From: Gimesia aquarii
Lineage (GTDB): Bacteria > Planctomycetota > Planctomycetia > Planctomycetales > Planctomycetaceae
Reading direction: 5' to 3'
Assembly (NCBI RefSeq): GCF_007748175.1
Contig: NZ_CP037422.1
Span: forward strand, 4,542,334 to 4,606,333
Length of the DNA stretch: 64,000 bases
Shown here: positions 1-9,077 of the stretch, one piece after another
Layout: each line of letters opens with the position of its first letter
Position numbering within the stretch: the first letter of the stretch is position 1
The notes under the pieces: generated by a model
What the model saw: only the letters and a program-made list of their open reading frames with translations
Database searches by the model: none
Told to the model about the DNA's origin: nothing
Position numbers and translations under genes: made by a program

Positions 1-96
1 ATTAAATATTATGCGACTTTGGAATTGATTATTAGTGAGGTTCGCTGAATAATTAAGTTTACTAATAATCTTATGTTCCCTGTAAAGAGGATAATC

Positions 97-1146
97 ATGA
101 AGGATATGTTCAAGATTAAATCGTATGTTTTTTTGGCATCCGCTTTTTTGATCACTGTGACAGTTCAAGTGATAGCATTTGAAGAGAAGGGTGTAGAAAA
201 GACGGAGACCTCTCCCTCTAATCTGGATATCATGCGTCATTTAATGAATTCCTGGTCCATTCGGACGAAAGAGAAACGAAGTGAGCCGCTGGCTTTCGTA
301 CAAGATCCCGTGCTGCGATATACAGACCCAAAGTACAAAATGACTGACTGTGCTATCTGGCGTCTTGGCAAGAAAGGGCGCCCACGTGCTTATGTTACCG
401 TCGAAATGGGTAACCCGAGAGGAAACACAGGTCTTGCCACTTTTGAGTTCCTTGCTGTCTCAGAAGGACCTTTTCGGATTAACGGCCGTGGAGTCAGTTG
501 GCAACCTTGGGAATTGGGTGTCGATTTCAAACCACTTCCGGGAGCTCCCCAACCTGCTGCAACCGCACCAGAAAGATTAGAGCAGATGAAGCAACTCGCA
601 ATTCGTTTTTCAGCTGAGGAGATGCTTGGCAGAGAAAAAATCTATTTAAATCTACATCCCGAACCGTTCGACCGATATCAGCCAACTGATGCAAAAAACT
701 CGGATGCTGCTGTATTCTTGTTTGAGAGAAATTCTAATCCAGAAGTGATTCTATTTCTCGAAACCGATGGTAAAAAATGGTCTTATGGGTGTGGAAAGTT
801 ATCAGCGACGGCAGTTTTGGTAAAGCTGGATAAGAAAGAAGTCTGGTCCAATCCCAAAACGAGTTCAAGACCCAAACCAGATCAGGTGGGGTATCATTGG
901 ACTAACGGGTATACTGCAGGCCGTGTTGTGTTCCAGGTTCCACACAAATTAAGAACAACGCCAGTTAAGGCCATCCCGGTTCAACCAATACCTGCTCGAG
1001 CGAACTTACTCAAATTGAAGACGAAACAGCTACCCGTAATTCAACCTAAAAAAGTGCAACCTAAGGCAGTACAACCCAAGGTAAAGCCGCAGCCACCTCA
1101 ACCAGTTTCGAAGCCGGCGAGTAACAGTAGCTCTCATTGTTGTTGA
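97..1146 (+). CDS. Secreted hypothetical protein with Pro/Lys/Gln-rich tail
   Basis: I do not recognise a named family. The protein (about 349 aa from the ATG at 97) has an N-terminal hydrophobic stretch (roughly residues 6-25) ending before FEEK, which looks like a signal peptide, so it is probably periplasmic or surface-exposed. The central 200 residues are globular and contain few cysteines. The last 60 residues are a low-complexity tail built on QPK/QPKV units and end in SSSHCC. The ATG at 97 is preferred over the upstream ATG at 73 because AAGAGG lies 6 bases before it, while 73 has no ribosome site. The gene stands alone, converging with the PQQ gene downstream. The tail may bind wall or envelope material; this is inference. 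Confidence 0.75.
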   Translation: MKDMFKIKSYVFLASAFLITVTVQVIAFEEKGVEKTETSPSNLDIMRHLMNSWSIRTKEKRSEPLAFVQDPVLRYTDPKYKMTDCAIWRLGKKGRPRAYVTVEMGNPRGNTGLATFEFLAVSEGPFRINGRGVSWQPWELGVDFKPLPGAPQPAATAPERLEQMKQLAIRFSAEEMLGREKIYLNLHPEPFDRYQPTDAKNSDAAVFLFERNSNPEVILFLETDGKKWSYGCGKLSATAVLVKLDKKEVWSNPKTSSRPKPDQVGYHWTNGYTAGRVVFQVPHKLRTTPVKAIPVQPIPARANLLKLKTKQLPVIQPKKVQPKAVQPKVKPQPPQPVSKPASNSSSHCC

Positions 1147-1235
1147 TGCAGTCAGAGATGCGGGTTCATCAGATTTACTACTTGTTGAATGAGTTTTGTT
1201 AGTACTTGAGCTTTTGCTCTAATGGCGTTGAAGAA

Positions 1236-2492
1236 TCACTTCCCAATACAATAAAGCGTTTCCTTGCGCGTTCCTGAAGCGCGGCTGGCAGCGCGGTGGA
1301 AAATTTGATTGCCACATAGCGCGGGGCTTGCAAAACATTCATCGCCGAGCTGATTTTCTGCGACCAATTCGAATTTATTTGGATTGGCGCGGAACACGAA
1401 CGTTTTACCTTGTTCATTGGAAAGGTACAGGTTGCCGTTAGCCAGCACGAGCGAGGAAGAAACTTTTCCACCGAGTCGGCTTTTCCACTGCTCTTTTCCT
1501 GTCTGTGCATTCCAGCAATAGGCGATTCCATTATCGTCGACCGCGTAGAGGTAGCCGTTGTGAGCCAGCATCGATTGTTCATAACATTTGACTCGGTTCG
1601 TCCAGACGACTTTTCCAGAACCGTCGGCTTTGACTGCCAATGTCCCCTTTGTGGGAAAGCCGCCACTGGCGAAGACAAGATCCTTGTCCCAGACCATTGT
1701 ACCACAGGAGACAACCCAGAGGCTGGGGCTGGACCAGAGTTCGCGTCCCGTTTGGGGATCAAAACTGGCGACTTTCGAATTACCACTTAGGAGTAACTGG
1801 TCGCGTCCAGCGATTCGTGCCACGATGGGCGTCGAAAAATTGAGTTTATTCGGTCGTTTGATTCGCCAGACTTCTCGTCCAGTTTGTTGATCAAAGGCGG
1901 CGATGTAACCATTCACTTCAAACTCTGCCGCAACGATGACTTTATCCTCATAAAGGATGGGAGAAGGAGCATAGCCAAACTGATACGCACGGGGCAGAAA
2001 ACCACCAGCGGTGATCTGCCACAGTTGTTTTCCATCAAGATTTAAGGCAGTGACTTGAATACTTTTATGGTGAGGGAATGCAGCGAAAACGGTTTCTCCA
2101 TTCGATGCTAAGGTAGGAGAAGCATGCGTATTTTTTTGATGAATCTTGGCAGCAAAGCCTCCCTGGCTCACATCGGTTTTCCAAAGTTGCCGTCCCGAAG
2201 TGCGATCAAAGCAGACAACGGATTGGATTTGTTGTTTTTCATCAGCTGTGGCAATCAGTACACGGTCATCAACGACAATGGGAGAGGCATGACCCCGTCC
2301 GGGCAGAGGCGCTTTCCAGAGAATGTTTTTGGATTCCGACCAAATCACAGGCGGTGTCTGGTCTGAGGCAGCGATTCCATTGGAGTTGGGGCCGCGCCAG
2401 ACCCTCCAGTCATCTGCTGCCCAGGTATCAATTGTAGTCAAGCATGTTATGAGCATGCAGCAAAATAATCCGCTTCGAGTGTGAGTGCGCAT
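1236..2492 (-). CDS. Secreted PQQ-binding-like beta-propeller protein
   Basis: About 418 aa. A signal peptide (MRTHTRSGLFCC... to AWA-A) is followed by the DDWRVWRGPNSNG opening typical of the secreted BamB/quinoprotein-like propellers that are abundant in planctomycetes. Repeated blades with the W-x-T/K and FDxxTGRxxW patterns (for example FDRTSGRQLW, FDQQTGREVW, WNAQTGKEQW) run through the whole protein. The start is the ATG at 2492 because AAAGG lies 7 bases upstream; the longer frame to 2537 lacks a site. These proteins are usually annotated as PQQ-like without proof of cofactor binding. I see no dehydrogenase motif, so a scaffold or binding role is as likely as an enzyme. A paralogue lies at 50244-51452. 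Confidence 0.9.
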   Translation of the reverse strand: MRTHTRSGLFCCMLITCLTTIDTWAADDWRVWRGPNSNGIAASDQTPPVIWSESKNILWKAPLPGRGHASPIVVDDRVLIATADEKQQIQSVVCFDRTSGRQLWKTDVSQGGFAAKIHQKNTHASPTLASNGETVFAAFPHHKSIQVTALNLDGKQLWQITAGGFLPRAYQFGYAPSPILYEDKVIVAAEFEVNGYIAAFDQQTGREVWRIKRPNKLNFSTPIVARIAGRDQLLLSGNSKVASFDPQTGRELWSSPSLWVVSCGTMVWDKDLVFASGGFPTKGTLAVKADGSGKVVWTNRVKCYEQSMLAHNGYLYAVDDNGIAYCWNAQTGKEQWKSRLGGKVSSSLVLANGNLYLSNEQGKTFVFRANPNKFELVAENQLGDECFASPALCGNQIFHRAASRASGTRKETLYCIGK

Positions 2493-2962
2493 TGTATGAC
2501 CTTTAATTTCGTAAATGGACCAGAGCAATGGAGGCAATTTCTGGCAGGGTTCGAATTGGTATGATTCGTATCGAACCTATTTATTTTGATCAAGCATGCA
2601 ACCTCATGCAAGGTGCATCCGAAATCTTCTTCATTCATTCATCAATCTGTTGTGAACGCCAAGCTTATATTCAACCGTTTACTGAAACAATGGATAATCT
2701 TTGCCTGGTTCCTTCTATAGAACGTGACAGATTCACTTTCAGTTTGCTACAATGACGAAGTTCCAAAATGCGTTGAGTACGTGCCAGCATTTCAATATCA
2801 CGGTTCCCGTGACATCAACGCTTTTTAAGCATGGCAATCCATTCAAAACTAATTTTAACATGTTGAGACACATCTGGATTCAAAAGTGCCTCACTGACTG
2901 GTGTTTTAGGCAGGTTGCATTGCGCTCTATGAGTCATATTAGAGTAGGGGAGGGTTGCCCAA
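2493..2962. other. Divergent intergenic region, no gene seen
   Basis: This 470-base gap separates the minus-strand PQQ gene from the plus-strand ABC ATPase gene and must carry promoters for both. I found no convincing -35/-10 pair, RNA gene or repeat. Open frames of 60-85 codons here have unbiased composition and no ribosome site. Confidence 0.5.
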
Positions 2963-3739
2963 ATGATAATCGTAAAAGACCTTACGCGAGTATTCGAAGC
3001 GAGTAACCAGGATGTCCTGGCGGTCGACCAAATCTCGTTTCAAGTACAACAGGGTGAGGTTTATGGTTTATTGGGACCCAATGGAGCCGGTAAAACAACC
3101 ACGCTCAGAATGATTCTGGGATTATTGAAACCTACCAGCGGCGATGCAGAAGTGGAAGGGTTTCTGGTATCAAGCCATCCCGATGAAATCAAACGGAGGG
3201 TGGGCTTGGTATCGACCAGTGCGGGTTTGTATCAATGGTTGACCCCTCGTGAAATTCTATTTTTCTTTGCTGACGTTTATGGTGTTTCCAAGCAGCAAGC
3301 TACGGAACGCATTAGAGCACTCTCTCGTCTCTTTGATATTACCACGTTTCTGGATCGCCGATCTGCCACTTTGAGTACGGGGCAAAAGCAACGTGTGAAT
3401 CTGGCAAGATCGCTCATTCATAATCCTCCTGTCATGCTCATGGATGAACCGACCCGTGGCCTGGATGTGGTTGGCAGTAAAGTCATTTTTGATTACATTG
3501 ACCACCTGCGCGATGAAGGGAAAGCGGTCATAGTCTGTACGCATCGGCTGGACGAAGCAGAACAACTCTGTGATCGCTTCGGCTTGATGCATCAGGGGAA
3601 AAAACGATACGAAGGTACTCTGACAGAATTGCAAGAAGTGACATCGTGCCAGACATTGACGCAGATTTTCTTGCAGTTACTGGACACCCCTTTTGAACAG
3701 GATGAAACCATACCTGCTACTCAAGAGAAAGTGATTTAA
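2963..3739 (+). CDS. ABC transporter ATP-binding protein (NatA-like)
   Basis: This is the cytoplasmic ATPase of an ABC-2 exporter, 258 aa. All motifs are present: Walker [10 protein letters not shown] near residue 40, signature LSTGQKQRV, Walker [13 protein letters not shown] and the H-loop histidine in [10 protein letters not shown]. This places it with the NatA/CcmA-type ATPases for ABC-2 permeases. The ATG at 2963 follows a strong GGGGAGGG site. Its TAA stop shares a base with the ATG of the next gene (TAATG at 3737-3741), so the two are translationally coupled and form one exporter. NatA/NatB is a sodium exporter in Bacillus; the substrate here is unknown. Confidence 0.92.
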   Translation: MIIVKDLTRVFEASNQDVLAVDQISFQVQQGEVYGLLGPNGAGKTTTLRMILGLLKPTSGDAEVEGFLVSSHPDEIKRRVGLVSTSAGLYQWLTPREILFFFADVYGVSKQQATERIRALSRLFDITTFLDRRSATLSTGQKQRVNLARSLIHNPPVMLMDEPTRGLDVVGSKVIFDYIDHLRDEGKAVIVCTHRLDEAEQLCDRFGLMHQGKKRYEGTLTELQEVTSCQTLTQIFLQLLDTPFEQDETIPATQEKVI

Positions 3740-5958
3740 TGTCGTCGCCTTCTAGTTCAGATTCGCAGGATCACATGCCTGGCTCAACGATCACGTTTCG
3801 GTTTTCAGGTCTCTTAAAAAAAGAACTGCGCGAAATTCTGCGCGATCGTCGTACTATTATTACTTTGATTTTAATGCCGGTGCTGGTTTATCCCTTGTTG
3901 GGGTTAATGCTGCAAAAGTTCTTTATCAGCCAGATGACGAATCTGGGAAAAGTGGAATATCAGATTGTGCTGCCCAATGAACCTGAAGCGAAGCTATTCC
4001 GTGACGTGTTTGCTCATGGAGAACAACTCCTGACGTTAAAAGAATATCAAGAGTTTTCGGATTCAGAAAAGACAAAGTCAGGCGAAACACTCGAAAAATT
4101 CCAGCAGGAAGATCCAGAAATCAAGATATTGATGGCGGATCACGAAGAGCATGTCCAAAGCCTGGAAACTTTAGTGCGCGAAGGATCTGTTGATATTGGA
4201 GTTCGCTATATTCCCAGTGATGAGCTGGATCAAAATCCTGATATCAACAAGCTGAGAGGGCGATTTGAAATCATCTACGGAGCTCAATCGAGACACAGTC
4301 GTCGTGTTGCTGACTATGTGGAGCAACGCTTGCAGGCGGTCAGGTGGAATTACCGGAACCGGCTTCTGAGAGATTTTGGTGAAAGCGATGCCGTCCCTTT
4401 CGTGACATCGGTTTCTGCGGTCAACTCAGATTCGGCACAGGCATTCTCGCTGGTCACAATTGTGCCTCTGATTTTAATTCTGATGACGGTTACAGGTGCC
4501 GTTTATCCCGCCATTGACTTAACTGCAGGGGAACGTGAACGAGGCACGCTCGAAACCTTAATGGCAGCTCCCCTTCCACGGATGTGGATTTTAAGTGCTA
4601 AATTCATCGCGGTCTTATTTGTGGCGATCCTGACAGCGCTGGTCAATATGACGGCCATGCTGGCGACCGCTTATGCCAACGGATTGGAAACGGTCTTGTT
4701 TGGTGCAGGTATGACTCCTTTTGTTTTGCTTGAGATCTTGCTGTTGCTTGTGATTTTTGCAGCTTTCTTTTCTGCTGTATTATTGTGCCTGACCAGTTTT
4801 GCGCGCAGTTTTAAAGAAGCGCAGGCGTACTTGATTCCACTGATGCTGATTTCAATGGCACCCGGGATTTTGGGAATGGTACCCGATTTAAAGATGACTC
4901 CGATGTGGGCCGTCATTCCCTTAGCAAATATTGTGTTATTAAGCCGCGACTTTCTTCTCCAGGAAGCACAGCAGGGCTTAGTGTTTCTCTCCGTGATTTC
5001 AACTTTGTTTTATGGCGTCATTGCGCTCGGAATCGCGGCTCGTATTTTTGGAGCCGATACGATTTTGTACCAGAGTCATACTACCTGGACTGATTTACTG
5101 AAGCGATCACAAAAGAAGCACTTAGTCCCCGCTCTCAATAACGCCATGATTTGTCTGGCGGTCTTATTTCCCGTTTTTATTCTTTCTTCGTCACTTGTCG
5201 GGCGTCTGGGTGAGATTTCGATGTCCCAGCGTTTGTTAGTTTCAGGAACGTTGACCTTCAGCCTGTTTCTTTTGATTCCGTTGTTATTCGCACGCATGGG
5301 AGGTGTGAAATTAAAAACGGGATTCCGCTGGTTTCCCCCTAAAGTCCTGGCATGTCTGGGGGCAATCCTGCTGGGCTTCACCTTGTGGCCCTTCGCGTAT
5401 GAAATTGAGATTCTCTCACTCAACAATGACCGGATTGAATCACTTTCCAAGATGTTTGAATCATTAAAACTGGAGCTGGGAAGTGTACCTTTGTGGGTGA
5501 AATTGATCTCATTGGCAGTCTTACCTGCAGTGTGTGAAGAATTATTTTTTCGCGGATATTTGTTAAGTGCCTTATTAAATCGATTTTCAAGTACACCTGC
5601 GATTCTAATTTCTTCATTCCTGTTTGCTTTGTTTCATGTGATTGTCAGAGATTCCCTGTTCATTGAACGTTTTTTTCCCAGTTTTTTAATGGGACTCAGT
5701 CTGGGATACGTGAATGTTCTCGCCCGCAGTGTGATTCCGGGTATCATGTTGCATATGATACACAATGGGCTGTTGATAACGATTGCCAATTATCAGGATG
5801 CGTTTTCCGAATGGGAAGTCAATCTGGAGAATCAGAAACATTTACCGATGCTCTGGTTGGGAACTTCTCTGATTCTGGTGATTGTTGGATTCACACTGAT
5901 TTACCTTAGCAATCGTAATCAGCTGGCTGCTGCAAAGAGCCTGACTGAGAAAAACTAA
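3739..5958 (+). CDS. ABC-2 permease fused to CPBP intramembrane protease (NatB-like)
   Basis: A 739-aa two-part membrane protein. The first part (about residues 20-450) is an ABC-2 permease: one membrane segment after the KELREILRDRRT motif, a large extracytoplasmic loop, then several segments beginning near SLVTIVPLILILM. The second part (about 490-720) is a CPBP/ABI-type protease with its full active site: E600-E601 and R605 in EELFFR, H633 in FALFHV, and H672/N676 in the HxxxN helix. CPBP proteases include Rce1, the CAAX prenyl endopeptidase, and bacterial bacteriocin self-immunity proteins. The ABC-2/CPBP fusion is known from other bacteria. It overlaps the ATPase gene by one base. The protease may process the exported substrate; this is inference. 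Confidence 0.92.
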   Translation: MSSPSSSDSQDHMPGSTITFRFSGLLKKELREILRDRRTIITLILMPVLVYPLLGLMLQKFFISQMTNLGKVEYQIVLPNEPEAKLFRDVFAHGEQLLTLKEYQEFSDSEKTKSGETLEKFQQEDPEIKILMADHEEHVQSLETLVREGSVDIGVRYIPSDELDQNPDINKLRGRFEIIYGAQSRHSRRVADYVEQRLQAVRWNYRNRLLRDFGESDAVPFVTSVSAVNSDSAQAFSLVTIVPLILILMTVTGAVYPAIDLTAGERERGTLETLMAAPLPRMWILSAKFIAVLFVAILTALVNMTAMLATAYANGLETVLFGAGMTPFVLLEILLLLVIFAAFFSAVLLCLTSFARSFKEAQAYLIPLMLISMAPGILGMVPDLKMTPMWAVIPLANIVLLSRDFLLQEAQQGLVFLSVISTLFYGVIALGIAARIFGADTILYQSHTTWTDLLKRSQKKHLVPALNNAMICLAVLFPVFILSSSLVGRLGEISMSQRLLVSGTLTFSLFLLIPLLFARMGGVKLKTGFRWFPPKVLACLGAILLGFTLWPFAYEIEILSLNNDRIESLSKMFESLKLELGSVPLWVKLISLAVLPAVCEELFFRGYLLSALLNRFSSTPAILISSFLFALFHVIVRDSLFIERFFPSFLMGLSLGYVNVLARSVIPGIMLHMIHNGLLITIANYQDAFSEWEVNLENQKHLPMLWLGTSLILVIVGFTLIYLSNRNQLAAAKSLTEKN

Positions 5959-5970
5959 TGGGAGATATCA

Positions 5971-7524
5971 ATGGCTGTGAAATGGATCGTGTTCATTCTG
6001 GTTAGTATCAGCGTCTCTTCGCTACCCGCTGCCGATCAACAACGACCAAACATTGTTGTGATTCTGGCTGATGATTTTGGCGTGGGAGATATCCAAGCAC
6101 ACTATCCCCAAAATAAGATTCCCACACCTTATCTGGATCGTCTTGTTCAGCAGGGAATCAGTTACACCGACGCGCATAGTGGATCCGCGGTTTGCACGCC
6201 GACTCGCTATGGTTTATTAACGGGGCGCTATAGTTGGCGAACACGCATGCAGGAATGGGTGGTTGCCGCCTATGAGCCACCTTTGATTACTGAGGATCGT
6301 CCGACACTTCCTGGATTTCTAAAGGAGCAAGGCTATCGCACCGCCTGTATCGGCAAATGGCACCTGGGTTGGAATTGGCCTGGGGCGCAGCCGAGTCGGA
6401 TGACAGAAAAAAGAAACGGGCTGTGGAAACTTCAGTGGGATTTTACAAAACCGATCAAGGGAGGACCGACTGCGCGCGGCTTTGATTATTATTTTGGAGT
6501 CGATCTTCCCAACCTTCCTCCATTTGCATTTATTGAAAATGATCGTCTTACGACTCAGCCAACTGCAGGCTTTCAATTAGACCACAGTGAAGGGATTGTT
6601 TTACCGAGAGGTTTCGTCGGTGCACCCACGGCACCCGGTTGGCGCATGCAAAAGATTCTTCCGGAAATTACGAAACGCGCGGTTCAATATGTGCATGACC
6701 AGGCGCAGCAAGCCTCGCCGTTCTTCCTTTATTTTTCTATGACTTCGCCCCACGAACCGGTTGTACCGTCGGCAAAGTTTCGTGGAAAAAGCGGAATTGC
6801 TCCGATAGCAGATTTTGTGATGGAGACAGATTGGTCTGCCGGTCAGGTGATAAAAGCCATTGATCAAGCGGGCATCGCCGAAAATACCATTGTGATTTTC
6901 ACGGCAGATAACGGCCATTCACACTACACCGGTTGGGATGATTTGATTAATGCAGGCCATTTTCCCAGTGGTCCCTATCGAGGACATAAAGGAGATATTT
7001 GGGAAGGTGGGCATCGTGTTCCGCTTGTCGTGCGCTGGCCGAACCGTATCAAACCTGGTTCTGAGAGTCACCAAATGGTGTGCCTCACTGACCTGTTTGC
7101 CACGAATGCAGAAATTGTGGGAGCAGAATTACCTTCAAACGGGGCAGAGGACAGTATGAGTTTTCTACCCTCTTTACTCGGTAAGAAATCAGACCAACAT
7201 CGCACATCACTTGTTAACCACTCCAATCATGGGGAATTTGCCTATCGTGATGGTCCCTGGAAGCTTGTCTTTAAAATGAGTGGCCGCAACCTTCAACAAT
7301 CTCGCGGGAAACCAACCATTACCGAACTTTATCATTTGGATGCTGATATTGGTGAGCAGAAAAATTTAGTGAAACAACGTCCGAAAATTGTTGCGCAAAT
7401 GACCGCCGATTTTCAAAAACTAATCGATCAAGGCAGTAGTCGTGCCAGTCAGATCAGTGCCAACGACACGCAGGTTCGTTTTGACACGATTCAGGAGCGA
7501 CGTTGGGCCCCCGCTCAAAAATAA
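5971..7524 (+). CDS. Secreted sulfatase (formylglycine-dependent)
   Basis: A 517-aa exported sulfatase that hydrolyses sulfate esters, probably on a glycan. It has a signal peptide (residues 1-20, ending LPA-AD) and the alkaline-phosphatase-fold opening RPNIVVILADDFG, in which DD binds calcium. The C75-T-P-T-R79 signature, whose cysteine is converted to formylglycine, is followed by LLTGRY. The second signature IGKWHLGW and the metal-site ADNGH are also present, so the active site looks intact. A GGGAG site lies just before the ATG, and the gene begins 12 bases after the ABC/CPBP gene, so it is probably cotranscribed. The natural substrate cannot be read from sequence; arylsulfatase A-type labels would be an over-call. 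Confidence 0.93.
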   Translation: MAVKWIVFILVSISVSSLPAADQQRPNIVVILADDFGVGDIQAHYPQNKIPTPYLDRLVQQGISYTDAHSGSAVCTPTRYGLLTGRYSWRTRMQEWVVAAYEPPLITEDRPTLPGFLKEQGYRTACIGKWHLGWNWPGAQPSRMTEKRNGLWKLQWDFTKPIKGGPTARGFDYYFGVDLPNLPPFAFIENDRLTTQPTAGFQLDHSEGIVLPRGFVGAPTAPGWRMQKILPEITKRAVQYVHDQAQQASPFFLYFSMTSPHEPVVPSAKFRGKSGIAPIADFVMETDWSAGQVIKAIDQAGIAENTIVIFTADNGHSHYTGWDDLINAGHFPSGPYRGHKGDIWEGGHRVPLVVRWPNRIKPGSESHQMVCLTDLFATNAEIVGAELPSNGAEDSMSFLPSLLGKKSDQHRTSLVNHSNHGEFAYRDGPWKLVFKMSGRNLQQSRGKPTITELYHLDADIGEQKNLVKQRPKIVAQMTADFQKLIDQGSSRASQISANDTQVRFDTIQERRWAPAQK

Positions 7525-7570
7525 TAACTCAGCCAGGTATGAACAGAGAACACAAAAGGGAAGGTCTTCT

Positions 7571-8761
7571 TTAAGTCGTCGGCTCATCTTCGGAATCGTC
7601 CTTAGAAATTCGGGTCCCTCGTTTTAATGACTCTGTCCCAAATCGTTGGGCGATTTGATCTTTGACATGATCCAGACGAGAGTTTTTTTGCTGATCTGCT
7701 TCATCAAATAATGACCGCTGCTGTAATGGTCCGATATCAAAGCCCGTAATACCGATTCCAATTAGTCTGATTGATAAAGTCCGCTGTGGAAGTCGATTTT
7801 CCAGTAAGAGTAATGCCGCCTCTTCAATTTCCCTTGTAATATCTGTTGGTTGGTTGATTGTCGCGGCGCGCGTAAATGTGGAAAAATCATCGTAACGTAT
7901 TTTGAGTTGAATCGTTCTGCCGCGTAATCCATTTTTGCGCAATCTTCGGGCAACATCTTCAACCAGTTGAATCAAAACGGTCTTCAGAATGTCTCGATCA
8001 GTGACATCTTGAGAAAAAGTCGTCTCGCGTGAAATCGATTTTGCGCGTCGCTCAGAAACAACAGGCCGCTCATCAATTCCCCGCGACAGTTCCCAGAGGT
8101 GTTGACCTTGTTCGCCAAATAGCTCACCTAATAATTGCGAGTCAATGGCTCGCAATTGTGCAACGGTTTGAACGCCTAGCTTGTCAAACCGTTTGCTGGC
8201 TACTTTACCAATGCCCCACACACGAGAAATGGGTAAGGGGTCGAGAAAGTCTTGTATGGCGTCCGGTTGCACAATGACGAGTCCATCTGGTTTATCAATA
8301 TCACTGGCGATTTTTGCTAAAAATTTATTCGGCGCGACTCCTACCGAGGCAATCAGATTCAATTGCTGCTTTATTTCCTGTTTAATCGTGACCGCGATTT
8401 CTTGTCCGGTACCAAACAATAATTTGCTGCCGGTGACATCCAGAAACGCTTCATCAAGAGAAAGGGGTTCAACAAGCGGGGTGTATTTTCGAAAAATCTG
8501 TTGAATGGATTGTGAAATATCAGCGTAAGCATTCATTCGGACCGGAAAATAGTGACCATGGGGGCAAAGCCTGCGGGCGGTTTTCATCGGCTGCGCACTG
8601 TGAACTCCGAATTCCCGCGCTGTATAATTGGCTGCCGAAACAACACCACGGTGATCGGAACGACCACCGACAATAATCGGTTGTCCTTTTAATTCCGGGT
8701 GATCCCGTTCTTCAATTGACGCATAAAACGCGTCCATATCAACGTGCAAGATTGTGCGCAT
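7571..8761 (-). CDS. dinB: DNA polymerase IV (Y-family translesion polymerase)
   Basis: A 396-aa error-prone Y-family DNA polymerase that bypasses lesions. The catalytic carboxylates are present: D8 in LHVDMDAFYAS, and D103-E104 in SLDEAFLDV. The helix-hairpin-helix thumb part (ISRVWGIGKV) and the little-finger domain follow. Near the C-terminus QRSLF (about 348-352) matches the Q-x-x-L-F beta-clamp binding motif, so it should work with the sliding clamp. Length is a little above the usual 350-ish residues because of an acidic tail after the clamp motif. It converges with the sulfatase gene and is divergent from the oxidoreductase at 9078. No clear LexA box was seen upstream. Confidence 0.95.
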   Translation of the reverse strand: MRTILHVDMDAFYASIEERDHPELKGQPIIVGGRSDHRGVVSAANYTAREFGVHSAQPMKTARRLCPHGHYFPVRMNAYADISQSIQQIFRKYTPLVEPLSLDEAFLDVTGSKLLFGTGQEIAVTIKQEIKQQLNLIASVGVAPNKFLAKIASDIDKPDGLVIVQPDAIQDFLDPLPISRVWGIGKVASKRFDKLGVQTVAQLRAIDSQLLGELFGEQGQHLWELSRGIDERPVVSERRAKSISRETTFSQDVTDRDILKTVLIQLVEDVARRLRKNGLRGRTIQLKIRYDDFSTFTRAATINQPTDITREIEEAALLLLENRLPQRTLSIRLIGIGITGFDIGPLQQRSLFDEADQQKNSRLDHVKDQIAQRFGTESLKRGTRISKDDSEDEPTT

Positions 8762-9077
8762 CGTATTATTCGGACGTCAGTAAATTTAATTAACTTCACT
8801 TATAAAGAGTTCGCTTTGCAGGCTTTGTCAGTCTAACATTGATTTCTTATTACTCTTTTGAGGTGATTGCTATTTTCTGAAGTTTCATTTTAGCAAGGAT
8901 CTCAGTAGAAACGTACTTAAAAGAATAGAACACAAAACAGATATAAAAACTGCTTGATCTTTGCAAAGCGCATTCTCTGTTCATTATAATGAGCAGGTCA
9001 CGCTATATCTTCCTGCATTAAAATGATTCATTCACTTGGATCAACGTGCACAAATCTTCGTAGATAAGGAGTCTTCA
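8762..9077. other. Divergent promoter region of dinB and oxidoreductase
   Basis: This 316-base AT-rich gap lies between the dinB start and the GTG start at 9078. It holds the promoter/palindrome element at 8961-8996 described separately. No RNA gene or open frame with coding character was seen. Confidence 0.5.
8961..8996 (+). promoter_or_regulatory. Candidate sigma70-type promoter with overlapping palindrome
   Basis: TTGCAA (8961-8966) and a perfect TATAAT (8985-8990) are separated by 18 bases, 88 bases upstream of the GTG start at 9078. A 20-base imperfect palindrome, CTGTTCATTA/TAATGAGCAG (8977-8996, one mismatched pair), is centred on the -10 box. A repressor dimer bound there would block the promoter. 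The promoter call rests on consensus fit only. Confidence 0.4.

Noticed and set aside
1199-1786. Minus-strand open frame of 195 codons
   Set aside because: It overlaps the PQQ propeller gene on the same strand in another frame, without signal, ribosome site or family resemblance.
2528-3006. Two plus-strand frames of 75 and 84 codons upstream of the ABC ATPase gene
   Set aside because: No ribosome site, unbiased amino-acid composition, and the second overlaps the start of the real gene in another frame.
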